This document shows, one piece after another, positions 45,793-54,157 of a stretch of 64,000 bases of DNA. Source of the DNA: Nocardioides sp. TRM66260-LWL (GTDB lineage Bacteria > Actinomycetota > Actinomycetes > Propionibacteriales > Nocardioidaceae); assembly GCF_020075545.1 (NCBI RefSeq), contig NZ_JAIQZK010000002.1, forward strand, positions 1 to 64,000. The letters run 5' to 3'. The notes under the pieces were generated by a model. That model was not told the DNA's origin, did no database searches, and saw only the letters and a list, made by a program, of their open reading frames with translations. The stretch's first letter is position 1. Each line of letters opens with the position of its first letter. The translations under genes and the position numbers were made by a program.

Positions 45793-46353
45793 TCAAGCGT
45801 TCCAGCGGGTGACGACGGCGTCATCGCGCCGGCGGCCGAGCACGCTGATCGTCGTGGTGTCCAGCGGCAGGTGACGTCCCTCGGAGACGGGGAGGCCGAG
45901 CCAGCGGGCCGCGACCGCCGGCAGGGCGTGTCCGTGGGCGAAGAGGAGCGCGCGGCCCTCGACCCCCGCGAGCCGCGCGAGGACCGCGTCGATCCGCGCC
46001 GCGACCTCCTCGGCGGTCTCGCCGCCCGGCACCGGATGCGTCCACACGCTCCAGCCCGGCACGGTCTCGCGGATCGTGGCGGTGGTGACGCCCTCGTAGT
46101 CGCCGTAGTCCCACTCGACGAGGCCCGGCTCGACCTCGGCGTCGGGGAAGCCCGCGAGCTCGGCGGTGCGGCGCGCCCGCTGTCGCGGACTGGTCAGCAC
46201 GAGCGCGAACCCGACGTCGGCGAGCCGCGGCGCCAGCGCCCGGGCCCCCTCCTCCCCCTCCGGCAGCAGCGGCAGGTCGGTGGTGGAGGTGTGGCGCCCG
46301 GCCACGCTCCACTCGGTCGCCCCGTGGCGCACCAGCCACACCTCGTCGGCCAT
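45793..46353 (-). CDS. histidine phosphatase family protein
   Basis: 186 aa. Catalytic VRHGATEW (R9, H10), SPRQRARRTAELA, EWDYGDYEG and FAHGHALPAVAARWLG with the second His (about 142). Phosphoglycerate mutase-like fold; the Rv3214 (gpm2) counterpart in M. tuberculosis is a phosphatase rather than a mutase. ATG at 46353. Confidence 0.92.
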   Translation of the reverse strand: MADEVWLVRHGATEWSVAGRHTSTTDLPLLPEGEEGARALAPRLADVGFALVLTSPRQRARRTAELAGFPDAEVEPGLVEWDYGDYEGVTTATIRETVPGWSVWTHPVPGGETAEEVAARIDAVLARLAGVEGRALLFAHGHALPAVAARWLGLPVSEGRHLPLDTTTISVLGRRRDDAVVTRWNA

Positions 46354-46398
46354 CGTCTCCCCCTTGCACGGGCGACGTCGCGCGAGGCCGACGTCGCG

Positions 46399-48366
46399 TC
46401 AGTCGTTCGCGAGCACGACGATCCTGTCACCCGGCTGCACCGTGAGCGACGTCGACTTGGCCGGGTTCACCTGGACGCCGAACTCCGTGCCCGCGTCGGC
46501 CAGGGAGTCGGACTTCCAGCCGATGGCGGTCTCGCCGCGGCGGATCGCGCCCTCGACCACGCTGGCCCACGACACCTCGACGCCCGGACGCACGTACCAC
46601 TCGGCCGGCCGCAGGTAGATCTCCGCGCCGTCGGCGCCGAGCAGCTCGGAGAAGACCGCCTCGAGCCGGCCGTCCTCGGAGAGCTGGGTGACGATCAGGC
46701 TGACGATCTCGCCGCTGACGACCACGTCGTCGATGCTCGCGACCTGGGCGAGCACCCGGTTGCGGTCGTCCATCATCTCGCTGACCACGGCGGTGTCGGC
46801 GCCGAGGCGGCCCAGCACGTCGCGCACGTGGAGCAGCGTCACCAGCGTGCGGGCGTCGGCGGCCTGCGGCTCCAGGTCGTCGGAGTAGCAGAGGACGATC
46901 ACCTGGTCGAGGCCCCCGACGACGTGCTGCTCGAGGGTGGCGCGGTCGGTGGTCGAGCCGCGCACGACCTCGACCTGCAGCGTCTCCAGCGGCGGCACGA
47001 CCGGCACGCCGTGCGTGGTGAGCACGGTGAGCGTGGAGCCCGGGGTCGCGTAGCGGTCGAGCTCGGCGAGCATGAGCGGCGCGCGCTCGTTCCAGCCGAT
47101 CATCACCGCCCGGCCCGGGTGGTCGTCGCTGGCGGTGGTCTCGCCGAGGTGCTCCTCGACCGGCTCGGCGAGCGCGCGGCCCGCGGCGTCGAGGACGTCG
47201 TCGTCCTCGGCGACGAGGATCAGCGTGCTCGCGCCGACGACCGTGTCGGGCGCGGGGTTGAGCGTGCTGACGCCGTCGGGGCCGATGAGGCCGATCAGCG
47301 AGGCCGCCTCGAACCGGTGCTGCGCCTGCGCGTAGGTGAGCTCGGCGAGCGGGTGCTCGGCGAGGAAGTAGATCTCGTCGCCGTCGTAGTCGAAGAGCTC
47401 GGTGTAGACCGCCGAGGCGCCGGACTGGCGCGAGGTCTGGACGACCAGCTTGGCCACCGTCTCGCGGATGTCGAGCAGGGTCGTCCGGTCGGCGCCGACC
47501 AGCCGGGCGGCCTCGAGGTTCGTCGGGTTGCGGATCTCGGCGACGATGCGCGGGCCGTCGCCCCCGTCGTGGGTCAGCGCCAGGAGCGTCTTGATCACCT
47601 CGGCGTCGGGGTCCTCCGACGCCGGCGCCAGCAGGATCACCGAGCGGGCGGTGCGGTGGCTGGCGACCGCCAGCTCGTCGACGTCCATCGGCGAGCCGCT
47701 GCGGCACACCACCCGGGTGCCGCGCAGGTCCGGCACCTTGGCCCGGATCTCCTCCTCCATCTCGACCTTGTCCTTGTCGGCGAGCACGACGATCACCGGA
47801 CGGCGACGGCTCTCGTTCGCGATCGAGAGCTCGCGCAGGATCGTGAAGATCGAGTCCGACCAGCCGAGGATCACGGTGTGGTCGCGCTCGAGCACCAGGG
47901 ACCGGCCGCGCTGCAGCTCGGCGATCTTGGCGTCGATGCCGGCGGCGATCACGCCGATCAGCGCGCTGACGATGAACAGGCCCGCGATGGTGAGCGCGAG
48001 CATCGTCAGCAGGAACCGCCAGCTGCCGGTGTCGCCCGCCACCGTGCCGGGGTCGAGGGCGTGCATGAGGGCGCTGAAGACCTCGTGGCCGTACCCCTCG
48101 CTGCCCCCGTCGCGCAGGCCGAGCAGCGCGGTGATCGTGCCGAAGAGCAGGATCAGGACGAGCGTGACGACGCTGAGCCAGGCGATCAGGGCCGGCGTGC
48201 CCCGCGACATCGAGTTGTCGAAGAGATACCGCGCCCGGTCGCTCCACCGCACCGTCGGCGCGATCTGCTGCGCCGCCTTGACGCTGCTGCTCCCCGTGCC
48301 CCGCTCGGCCATCGCCGCCGTCGTGCGCTGACGCATCTGCCGTCCCGTCTGTCCCATGGGCGGCAT
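46399..48366 (-). CDS. CASTOR/POLLUX-like ion channel with RCK-type domains
   Basis: 655 aa. Membrane helices near 55-80 and 115-140 (LIAWLSVVTLVLILLFGTIT, LTMLALTIAGLFIVSALIG) flank a pore-like segment; the rest is two NAD-binding-like regulator repeats (HTVILGWSDSIFTILRELS and AVMIGWNERAPLML). The C-terminal VQPGDRIVVLAND is TrkA-C-like. Homologous plant proteins conduct Ca2+ or K+; the bacterial substrate is not known. ATG at 48366 or, 10 codons later, at MRQRTT. Confidence 0.85.
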   Translation of the reverse strand: MPPMGQTGRQMRQRTTAAMAERGTGSSSVKAAQQIAPTVRWSDRARYLFDNSMSRGTPALIAWLSVVTLVLILLFGTITALLGLRDGGSEGYGHEVFSALMHALDPGTVAGDTGSWRFLLTMLALTIAGLFIVSALIGVIAAGIDAKIAELQRGRSLVLERDHTVILGWSDSIFTILRELSIANESRRRPVIVVLADKDKVEMEEEIRAKVPDLRGTRVVCRSGSPMDVDELAVASHRTARSVILLAPASEDPDAEVIKTLLALTHDGGDGPRIVAEIRNPTNLEAARLVGADRTTLLDIRETVAKLVVQTSRQSGASAVYTELFDYDGDEIYFLAEHPLAELTYAQAQHRFEAASLIGLIGPDGVSTLNPAPDTVVGASTLILVAEDDDVLDAAGRALAEPVEEHLGETTASDDHPGRAVMIGWNERAPLMLAELDRYATPGSTLTVLTTHGVPVVPPLETLQVEVVRGSTTDRATLEQHVVGGLDQVIVLCYSDDLEPQAADARTLVTLLHVRDVLGRLGADTAVVSEMMDDRNRVLAQVASIDDVVVSGEIVSLIVTQLSEDGRLEAVFSELLGADGAEIYLRPAEWYVRPGVEVSWASVVEGAIRRGETAIGWKSDSLADAGTEFGVQVNPAKSTSLTVQPGDRIVVLAND

Positions 48367-48442
48367 GGTCCCGCACCCGCGGGGTCCGTGTGATGCCCTT
48401 CACCGAACTGAGACGGGTGCTTCGGGGCCGCCCCGACGACGA

Positions 48443-48475
48443 CGGCCCCGACCCGCCGAGGGCGGATCGGGGCCG
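48443..48475. terminator. hairpin between channel and hydratase genes
   Basis: CGGCCCCGACCCGCC pairs with GGCGGATCGGGGCCG (one mismatch) around GAG; probably ends the maoC transcript. Confidence 0.5.
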
Positions 48476-48508
48476 GGTCGGGGCCGGGTCGGGGCCTGGT
48501 CGGGGCCT
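48465..48508. repeat. four 11-bp tandem repeats (GGTCGGGGCCG type)
   Basis: Units GATCGGGGCCG, GGTCGGGGCCG, GGTCGGGGCCT twice, just after the hydratase stop and overlapping the hairpin. Confidence 0.8.
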
Positions 48509-48520
48509 GGGGCCGGGGGG

Positions 48521-49567
48521 TCAGCGCGGGACGAGCACCCAGTGGTCGAGGTCGAGCAGCACGCCCTCGGCGTACTTCCCGTCCTCGCCGCGCAGCGTCG
48601 TCGTGGTGTCGCGGCCGCGGGTGGCGACCAGGCGCAGCCTCAGGGCGCCGACGCCCGGCGCCGAGGTCTCGGCCTTGTCGAGCACCTCCGACCACGCGTA
48701 GACCGTGTCACTGGCGAAGGCGGGCGACACGTGGGCGCCAGCGTTGATGGCCACGATCAGCTGCGCGTTCGCCAGCCCGTTGAACGCCAGCGCGCGGGCC
48801 AGCGAGATGACGTGGCCGCCGTAGACCAGCCGGCGGCCGTCGGGGCGGGCCTCGGTGTTGAAGTGCACCTTCGCGGTGTTCTGCCACAGCCGCGTCGCCA
48901 TCATGTGCTCGGCGTCGGTGAGCGTGACGCCGTCGACGTGGTCGATGCGCTCGCCGATCTCGTAGTCGTCGTAGCGGTGGGGCTCCCCGGCCGCGACGAC
49001 GTCGTAGTCGCTGAAGTCGAGCCCCTCGGGGATCACGAGGTCGGCCGGGTCGACCACCGCGGCCAGCTCGGGCACGACCGTCTCGGGCGCGGGGGCCTCG
49101 ACGTCGCGCTTGTGCACCATCACCCAGCGGGCCCACTCCAGCACGGTCGCGCCGTGCTGGTCGGTGGCGGTCGAGCGCACGTAGACGACGCCCGTCCTCC
49201 CGTTGGAGTTCTGCTTCAGCCCGATGACCTCCGAGCGGGTGCGGATCGTGTCCCCCGGCACGAGCGGACGGTGGAAGCGGCACTCGGCGTAGCCGAGGTT
49301 GGCCACGGCGTTGAGCGAGACGTCCGGCACGGTCTTGCCGAAGGCGATGTGGAAGCCGATCAGCTCCTCCACGGGCGCCTGCGGCAGGCCCACCGACGCG
49401 GCGAAGGCCGCCGACGACGGCAGGGCGAAGCGGGTCGGGTAGATCGCGCCGTACAGCGCGCGGTCGCCCTCGGTGATCGTGCGCGGAGTGGCGTGCTCGA
49501 TGACCTGACCGAGGGCGAAGTCCTCGAAGAAGTTGCCGGGGTTGGTCTTGCTCGGGCTGGTGCTCAT
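48521..49567 (-). CDS. MaoC-type double-hotdog hydratase, mesaconyl-CoA hydratase-like
   Basis: 348 aa with two MaoC/hotdog halves (DFALGQVIEHATPRTITEGD and YDDYEIGERIDHVDGVTLTD). The second half has HFNTEARPDGRRLVYGGHVI then SLARALAFNGLANA, closely reminiscent of mesaconyl-CoA (beta-methylmalyl-CoA) hydratases of the ethylmalonyl-CoA pathway. Followed upstream by an acyl-CoA dehydrogenase, which could be the methylsuccinyl-CoA enzyme. No crotonyl-CoA reductase is in the window, so a leucine or branched-acid route is an alternative. ATG at 49567. Confidence 0.78.
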   Translation of the reverse strand: MSTSPSKTNPGNFFEDFALGQVIEHATPRTITEGDRALYGAIYPTRFALPSSAAFAASVGLPQAPVEELIGFHIAFGKTVPDVSLNAVANLGYAECRFHRPLVPGDTIRTRSEVIGLKQNSNGRTGVVYVRSTATDQHGATVLEWARWVMVHKRDVEAPAPETVVPELAAVVDPADLVIPEGLDFSDYDVVAAGEPHRYDDYEIGERIDHVDGVTLTDAEHMMATRLWQNTAKVHFNTEARPDGRRLVYGGHVISLARALAFNGLANAQLIVAINAGAHVSPAFASDTVYAWSEVLDKAETSAPGVGALRLRLVATRGRDTTTTLRGEDGKYAEGVLLDLDHWVLVPR

Positions 49568-49652
49568 GGGGATGGCCTCCGGGGCGGACGTGCGACGACC
49601 GGCCCGCGGAGGCGGACCGGTCGTCGTCAGGGGTGCGGGTGGGGGGCGAGCG

Positions 49653-50840
49653 TCAGAGCTTGTAGGTCTTGAGCAGCTGACGGCCGATGATCATCTTCTG
49701 GATCTCGGCGGTGCCCTCGCCGATGATCAGGAACGCCGACTCCCGGTAGAGGCGCTCGATCTCGTACTCCTTGGAGTAGCCGTAGCCGCCGTGGATGCGG
49801 AACGACGCCTCGACGACCTCGTTGCAGTACTCGGCCGCGAGGTACTTCGCCATGCCGGCCTCGACGTCGTTGCGCTCGCCCTTGTCCTTGATGCGGGCGG
49901 CCTTGACCATGAGCGCGTGCGCGGCCTCGACCTTGGTGGCCATCTCGGCGAGCTTGAACATGATCGCCTGGTGCTGGGCGATCGGCTTGCCGAAGGTCTC
50001 GCGGGTCTGGGCGTAGGCGGTGGCGAGTTCGAAGGCGCGGTTCGCGACGCCGGTGGCGCGGGCGGCGACGTTGACGCGGCCGACCTCGACGCCGTCCATC
50101 ATCTGGTAGAAGCCGTTGCCCGGGGTGCCGCCGAGGATCTGGTCGGCGCTGATCCGGTGGCCCTCGAGCACCATCTCGGTGGTGTCGACGCCCTTGTAGC
50201 CCATCTTCTCGATCTTGCCGGGGATGGTGAGGCCCTGGGCGGTCTCGCCGAAGCCCGGCTCCTTCTCGACCAGGAAGGTGGTCATGTTCTTGTAGACCGA
50301 GTCGGCGCCCTCGTCGGTCTTGACCAGCAGGGCGGTCAGGTTGGACGACCCGCCGTTGGTCAGCCACATCTTCTGGCCGGTGATCTCGTAGCCCTCGCCG
50401 GTCTTGACGGCCTTGGTCGAGATCGCGGAGACGTCGGAGCCGGTGCCCGGCTCGGACATCGAGAACGAGCCGCGGACGTCGCCGACGGCCATGCGCGGCA
50501 GGTACTTCTGCTTCTGCTCCTCGGTGCCGTGGTGCATGAGCAGGTAGGCGACGATGAAGTGGGTGTTGATGACGCCCGAGACGCTCATCCAGCCGCGCGC
50601 GATCTCCTCGACCGCCAGCGCGTAGGTGAGCAGCGACTCGCCGAGACCGCCGTACTCCTCGGGGATCATCAGGCCGAAGACGCCGAGCTCCTTGAGCCCG
50701 TCGACGATCGCCTGCGGGTACTCGTCGGCGTGCTCGAGCTCGTTCGCGACCGGGATGATCTCCTTCTCCGTGAAGGCGCGGACGGCCTTCAGGATCTCGA
50801 TCTGGTCGTCGGTGAGCCCATCGGTCTGGCACAAGCGCAT
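49653..50840 (-). CDS. acyl-CoA dehydrogenase
   Basis: 395 aa. FAD and substrate motifs: IPEEYGGLGES, FSMSEPGTGSDVSAI, ITGQKMWLTNGG, QTRETFGKPIAQHQA, IHGGYGYSKEYEIERLYRE and the C-terminal IGEGTAEIQKMIIGR, where the catalytic Glu is the E of GEGTAE region or the upstream YxxE. Typical soluble tetrameric type. Leads the hydratase in the same operon (85 bases apart). A 10-bp palindrome lies 46 bases before the ATG and probably binds a repressor. Confidence 0.92.
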   Translation of the reverse strand: MRLCQTDGLTDDQIEILKAVRAFTEKEIIPVANELEHADEYPQAIVDGLKELGVFGLMIPEEYGGLGESLLTYALAVEEIARGWMSVSGVINTHFIVAYLLMHHGTEEQKQKYLPRMAVGDVRGSFSMSEPGTGSDVSAISTKAVKTGEGYEITGQKMWLTNGGSSNLTALLVKTDEGADSVYKNMTTFLVEKEPGFGETAQGLTIPGKIEKMGYKGVDTTEMVLEGHRISADQILGGTPGNGFYQMMDGVEVGRVNVAARATGVANRAFELATAYAQTRETFGKPIAQHQAIMFKLAEMATKVEAAHALMVKAARIKDKGERNDVEAGMAKYLAAEYCNEVVEASFRIHGGYGYSKEYEIERLYRESAFLIIGEGTAEIQKMIIGRQLLKTYKL

Positions 50841-50885
50841 TGCGGCATCCTGTCGTGAAGGCGAGATGATCGTCTGAACTTTATT

Positions 50886-50895
50886 ACTCGCGAGT
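50886..50895. promoter_or_regulatory. palindromic operator candidate upstream of acyl-CoA dehydrogenase
   Basis: Perfect ACTCGCGAGT palindrome in an AT-rich patch (TTTATTACTCGCGAGTCACTT) close to the start of the operon; symmetrical 10-14 bp sites are typical of TetR-type control of acyl-CoA genes. Confidence 0.5.
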
Positions 50896-51067
50896 CACTT
50901 GCAACACCGCGGAGGGCCAGCGGTGAGGGTGATCACACCCACTGTGACAGGCCGACGGGCGCCGTCCCGGCCTCGTCCGGCCCGCGTCCGGCCTGCGTCC
51001 GGCCCGCGCCCTCCGGGACACCCGCTCGGATCCCGGCGCCGCCGCAGCCGGGCGGTAGCCTGCGCGG

Positions 51068-52333
51068 GTGAGCACCACCGGACGGGTCTACATCGCGCGT
51101 CTGGTCGGTCTCCCCGTCTTCGACCCGATCGGCGAGCAGGTCGGCAAGGTGCGCGACGTCGTCGCCTCGGTGCGCGGCGAGGGCAGCCAGCCGCGGGTCC
51201 TCGGCCTGGTCGCCGAGGTGTTCGGCCGGCGGCGGATCTTCGTCCCGATGACCCGCGTCACCGCGATCGACGCCGGCCAGGTCTACACGACCGGCCTGCT
51301 CAACATGCGCCGCTTCGAGCAGCGCGCGACCGAGACCCTGGTCATCGCCCAGATGCTCGACCGCTCGGTGCGCATCGCCGACACCGGCGTCGAGGGCGCC
51401 GTCTACGACGTCGGCATGGAGCAGGCGCGCAACCGCGACTGGGTGATCAGCCGGGTCGCGGTGCAGGAGGCCGGCAAGGGCCTGCGACGACGCGGCCAGA
51501 CGCACGTCGTCGAATGGCGCGACGTCACCGGCCTGCACCGCTCCGACCAGACGCAGGGCGCCACCCAGCTGGTCGCCGCGCTCAACGAGATGCGGCCGGC
51601 CGACGCCGCCAGCATGATCCACGAGCTGCCCGCCGAGCGACGCACGGCCGTCGCGGCGGCGCTCGACGACGAGCGGCTCGCCGACGTGCTCGAGGAGCTG
51701 CCCGAGGAGGACCAGGTCGAGATCCTCGGCCGGCTCGACTCCGAGCGCGCCGCCGACGTGCTCGAGGAGATGTCGCCGGACGACGCCGCCGACCTGATCG
51801 CCGAGCTCCCGCCCGAGACCGCGGCCACCCTGCTGGAGCTCATGGAGCCGGAGGAGGCCGAGGACGTCCGCCGGCTCATGTCCTACACGGCCGACTCCGC
51901 GGGCGCGATGATGACGCCCGAGCCGGTGATCCTCGGGCCCGACGCGACGATCGCCGACGCGCTCGCCCACATCCGCAACCCCGAGCTCACGCCGTCGGTG
52001 GCGGCGCTGGTCTACGTCTGCCGACCCCCGCTGGAGACGCCCACCGGCCGCTTCCTGGGCGTGGCGCACATCCAGCGGCTGCTCCGCGAGCCGCCCTCCA
52101 CCCTGGTGGCGGGCGCGCTGGACGACTCGCTCGAGCCGCTGCGTCCGGAGATGACCAAGGACGACGTCGCCGCCCATCTCGCCACCTACAACCTCGTGGC
52201 GGCCCCGGTGGTCGACGAGGCCGGGCGCCTGCTCGGCTGCGTCACCGTAGACGACCTGCTCGACCACATGCTCCCGGAGAACTGGCGCGACCGCGCGGCC
52301 GGGCGCGGGACCGGACGCGGGACGCCGCGATGA
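51068..52333 (+). CDS. PRC-barrel, MgtE-N and CBS domain protein
   Basis: 421 aa, GTG start. PRC-barrel-like N-terminus (VYIARLVGLPVFDPIGEQVG, two copies to about 165), an MgtE N-domain superhelix (MRPADAASMIHELPAERRTA, then LADVLEELPEEDQVEIL repeats, 175-275), and a CBS pair (GAMMTPEPVIL; LVAAPVVDEAGRLLGCVTVD). It lacks the MgtE membrane channel, so it is a soluble regulator-like protein. Next to DUF1003 as in mycobacteria (Rv1232c-Rv1231c). Confidence 0.9.
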   Translation: MSTTGRVYIARLVGLPVFDPIGEQVGKVRDVVASVRGEGSQPRVLGLVAEVFGRRRIFVPMTRVTAIDAGQVYTTGLLNMRRFEQRATETLVIAQMLDRSVRIADTGVEGAVYDVGMEQARNRDWVISRVAVQEAGKGLRRRGQTHVVEWRDVTGLHRSDQTQGATQLVAALNEMRPADAASMIHELPAERRTAVAAALDDERLADVLEELPEEDQVEILGRLDSERAADVLEEMSPDDAADLIAELPPETAATLLELMEPEEAEDVRRLMSYTADSAGAMMTPEPVILGPDATIADALAHIRNPELTPSVAALVYVCRPPLETPTGRFLGVAHIQRLLREPPSTLVAGALDDSLEPLRPEMTKDDVAAHLATYNLVAAPVVDEAGRLLGCVTVDDLLDHMLPENWRDRAAGRGTGRGTPR

Positions 52334-52869
52334 GCGAGACCCGCCGCGAGCGGCTCGACACCCCGCGCGACCAGCGTCGTCCGCTGGTGCCGCGCCCGCA
52401 TCTGGACGCCGACGCCTTCGGCGTGTTCGCCGAGCAGTTCGCGCGGTTCATGGGCACCGCCGCCTTCCTGCTCTACATGAGCGCGTTCGTGCTGGCGTGG
52501 GTCGCCTGGAACCTGCTGGCGCCCGCGTCACTGCGCTTCGACGAGTACCCCTTCATCTTCCTCACCCTCATGCTCAGCCTGCAGGCCTCCTACGCGGCGC
52601 CGCTGATCCTGCTCGCGCAGAACCGGCAGGAGACGCGCGACAAGGTGATCGCGGAGCAGGACCGTCAGGCCAACAGCCGGGCGCACGCCGACATGGAGTT
52701 CCTGGCGCGCGAGGTCGCGTCGCTCCGCATGACCATGGGCGACATGGCGACCCGCGACTACCTGCGCTCGGAGCTGCGCGGCCTGCTCGCCGAGCTCGAC
52801 GACCGCTCGGCGCTGCGCGAGTCCGAGCGCCGGCGCGCAGGCGCGGACGAGGGACCCGACCCCGCCTGA
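52330..52869 (+). CDS. DUF1003 membrane protein
   Basis: 179 aa; ATG overlaps the preceding TGA (ATGA). Two membrane helices at about 42-60 and 72-98 (AAFLLYMSAFVLAWVAWNL, FIFLTLMLSLQASYAAPLIL), then QNRQETRDKVIAEQDRQANS, the DUF1003 signature, and a charged helical tail. Possibly works with the CBS/MgtE-N protein on ion homeostasis; unproven. Confidence 0.92.
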   Translation: MSETRRERLDTPRDQRRPLVPRPHLDADAFGVFAEQFARFMGTAAFLLYMSAFVLAWVAWNLLAPASLRFDEYPFIFLTLMLSLQASYAAPLILLAQNRQETRDKVIAEQDRQANSRAHADMEFLAREVASLRMTMGDMATRDYLRSELRGLLAELDDRSALRESERRRAGADEGPDPA

Positions 52870-53008
52870 CGCCGACCCGGCCCACCCCCACGGGCCTGGC
52901 GATGTCGGTGGCCCGTGTCACCGTGGACGGCGTCCCGTTCTCGGCGCCGGGACGTCCACGCGGCTCCCCGCGTGCACCACGCCCCGGCGTCCCGACCCTG
53001 GAGCGAGC

Positions 53009-54028
53009 ATGTCCCCCCTCTCGGAAGCCCCTGTCCGCCGTCGTCCGCGCCGTCGTCTGCGCGTCACCGTCGCCGCCGGCCTGATCGCGCTGAGCGCCCC
53101 GCTCGCCGCGGCCCCGGTGCTCGCCTCGCCGGCGGGCCCCTCCGCCCCCGCGGCCGACGGCGCGGCCGCCCGCGAGCGCGCGTCCTTCCCCACCTCCATC
53201 CCACTGCCCGACGGCTTCCAGCCCGAGGGCATCGCGATCCGCGGCACCAGCGCCTACCTCGGCTCCCGCGCCGACGGCGACCTCTACCGGGTCGACCTGC
53301 GCACCGGTCGCGGCACCACGATCAGCCAGGGGCCCGGCACCGCGTCGGTGGGCCTGAAGATCGACCGCCTCGGCCGCCTCTTCGTCGCGGGCGGCGACGC
53401 CGGCACCGTCCGGGTGGTCGACGCGCGCACGGGCCGCCTGCTGCGCACGTACCGCGTCGCCGCGCCGGGCGCCGAGACCTTCGTCAACGACGTCCTGATC
53501 ACCGCCCACGACGTGTGGGTCACCGACTCGAGGGCCGCGCGGCTCACCCGCATCCCCCTCGGTCGCGGCGGCCGCCTGCCCGCCGCCGCCCGCAGCCTGC
53601 CGCTGTCGGGCGCCTGGACGCAGGACCCGGGGGTCAACAACGCGAACGGCCTCACCACCACCCCCGACGGTCGGGCGCTGCTGGTCGTCGACTCCTCCGA
53701 CGGCCGGCTCCACCGCGTCGACCCGCGCACCGGCGTCACCACGGTCGTCGACCTCGGCGGCGCGGCCCTGACCAACGGCGACGGGCTGCTGCGCACCGGT
53801 CGCACGCTGCTCGCGGTGCAGAACCGGCTGAACCGGGTCGCCGTCGTCCGGCTCTCCACCGACGGGCGCTCCGGACGCCTGGTGCGCACCCTGACCGACG
53901 AGCGCTTCGATGTCCCGACCACCGTGGCCCGGCTCGGCTCGCGCCTCTACCTGCCGAACGCGCGGTTCTCGACCCCGCCGACCCCGACGACGACCTACGC
54001 GATCACGGCGATCGAGCTGCGCCGCTGA
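53009..54028 (+). CDS. secreted SMP-30/NHL-like beta-propeller protein
   Basis: 339 aa. Arg-rich n-region and signal peptide (VTVAAGLIALSAPLAAAPVLA). Repeated blades: PEGIAIRGTSAYLGSRADGD, FVNDVLITAHDVWVTDSRAA, NANGLTTTPDGRALLVVDSS, TNGDGLLRTGRTLLAVQNRL, where N/D residues resemble the metal ligands of SMP-30/gluconolactonase proteins. Extracytoplasmic; substrate unknown. ATG at 53009. Confidence 0.85.
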   Translation: MSPLSEAPVRRRPRRRLRVTVAAGLIALSAPLAAAPVLASPAGPSAPAADGAAARERASFPTSIPLPDGFQPEGIAIRGTSAYLGSRADGDLYRVDLRTGRGTTISQGPGTASVGLKIDRLGRLFVAGGDAGTVRVVDARTGRLLRTYRVAAPGAETFVNDVLITAHDVWVTDSRAARLTRIPLGRGGRLPAAARSLPLSGAWTQDPGVNNANGLTTTPDGRALLVVDSSDGRLHRVDPRTGVTTVVDLGGAALTNGDGLLRTGRTLLAVQNRLNRVAVVRLSTDGRSGRLVRTLTDERFDVPTTVARLGSRLYLPNARFSTPPTPTTTYAITAIELRR

Positions 54029-54077
54029 GCGGTCGCCGGCCCCGTCGTCCGGCGAGGCCCGCGGTGCGATCCGCACC

Positions 54078-54123
54078 GTCGGCGCCGGCTCCCCCGCCGT
54101 CCGCGGCCGGAGCCGGCGCCGTC
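54078..54123 (+). terminator. long hairpin after propeller gene
   Basis: GGCGCCGGCTCC pairs with GGAGCCGGCGCC around a GC-rich loop, about 50 bases past the stop and before mrp. Confidence 0.5.
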
Positions 54124-54157
54124 GATCGCCCGAGGCCCGCCTAGACTCGAGAGCATC

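Noticed and set aside
46399..48366. Possible TrkA potassium uptake protein
   Set aside because: Two membrane helices and the duplicated regulator domains fit the CASTOR/POLLUX type better than soluble TrkA.
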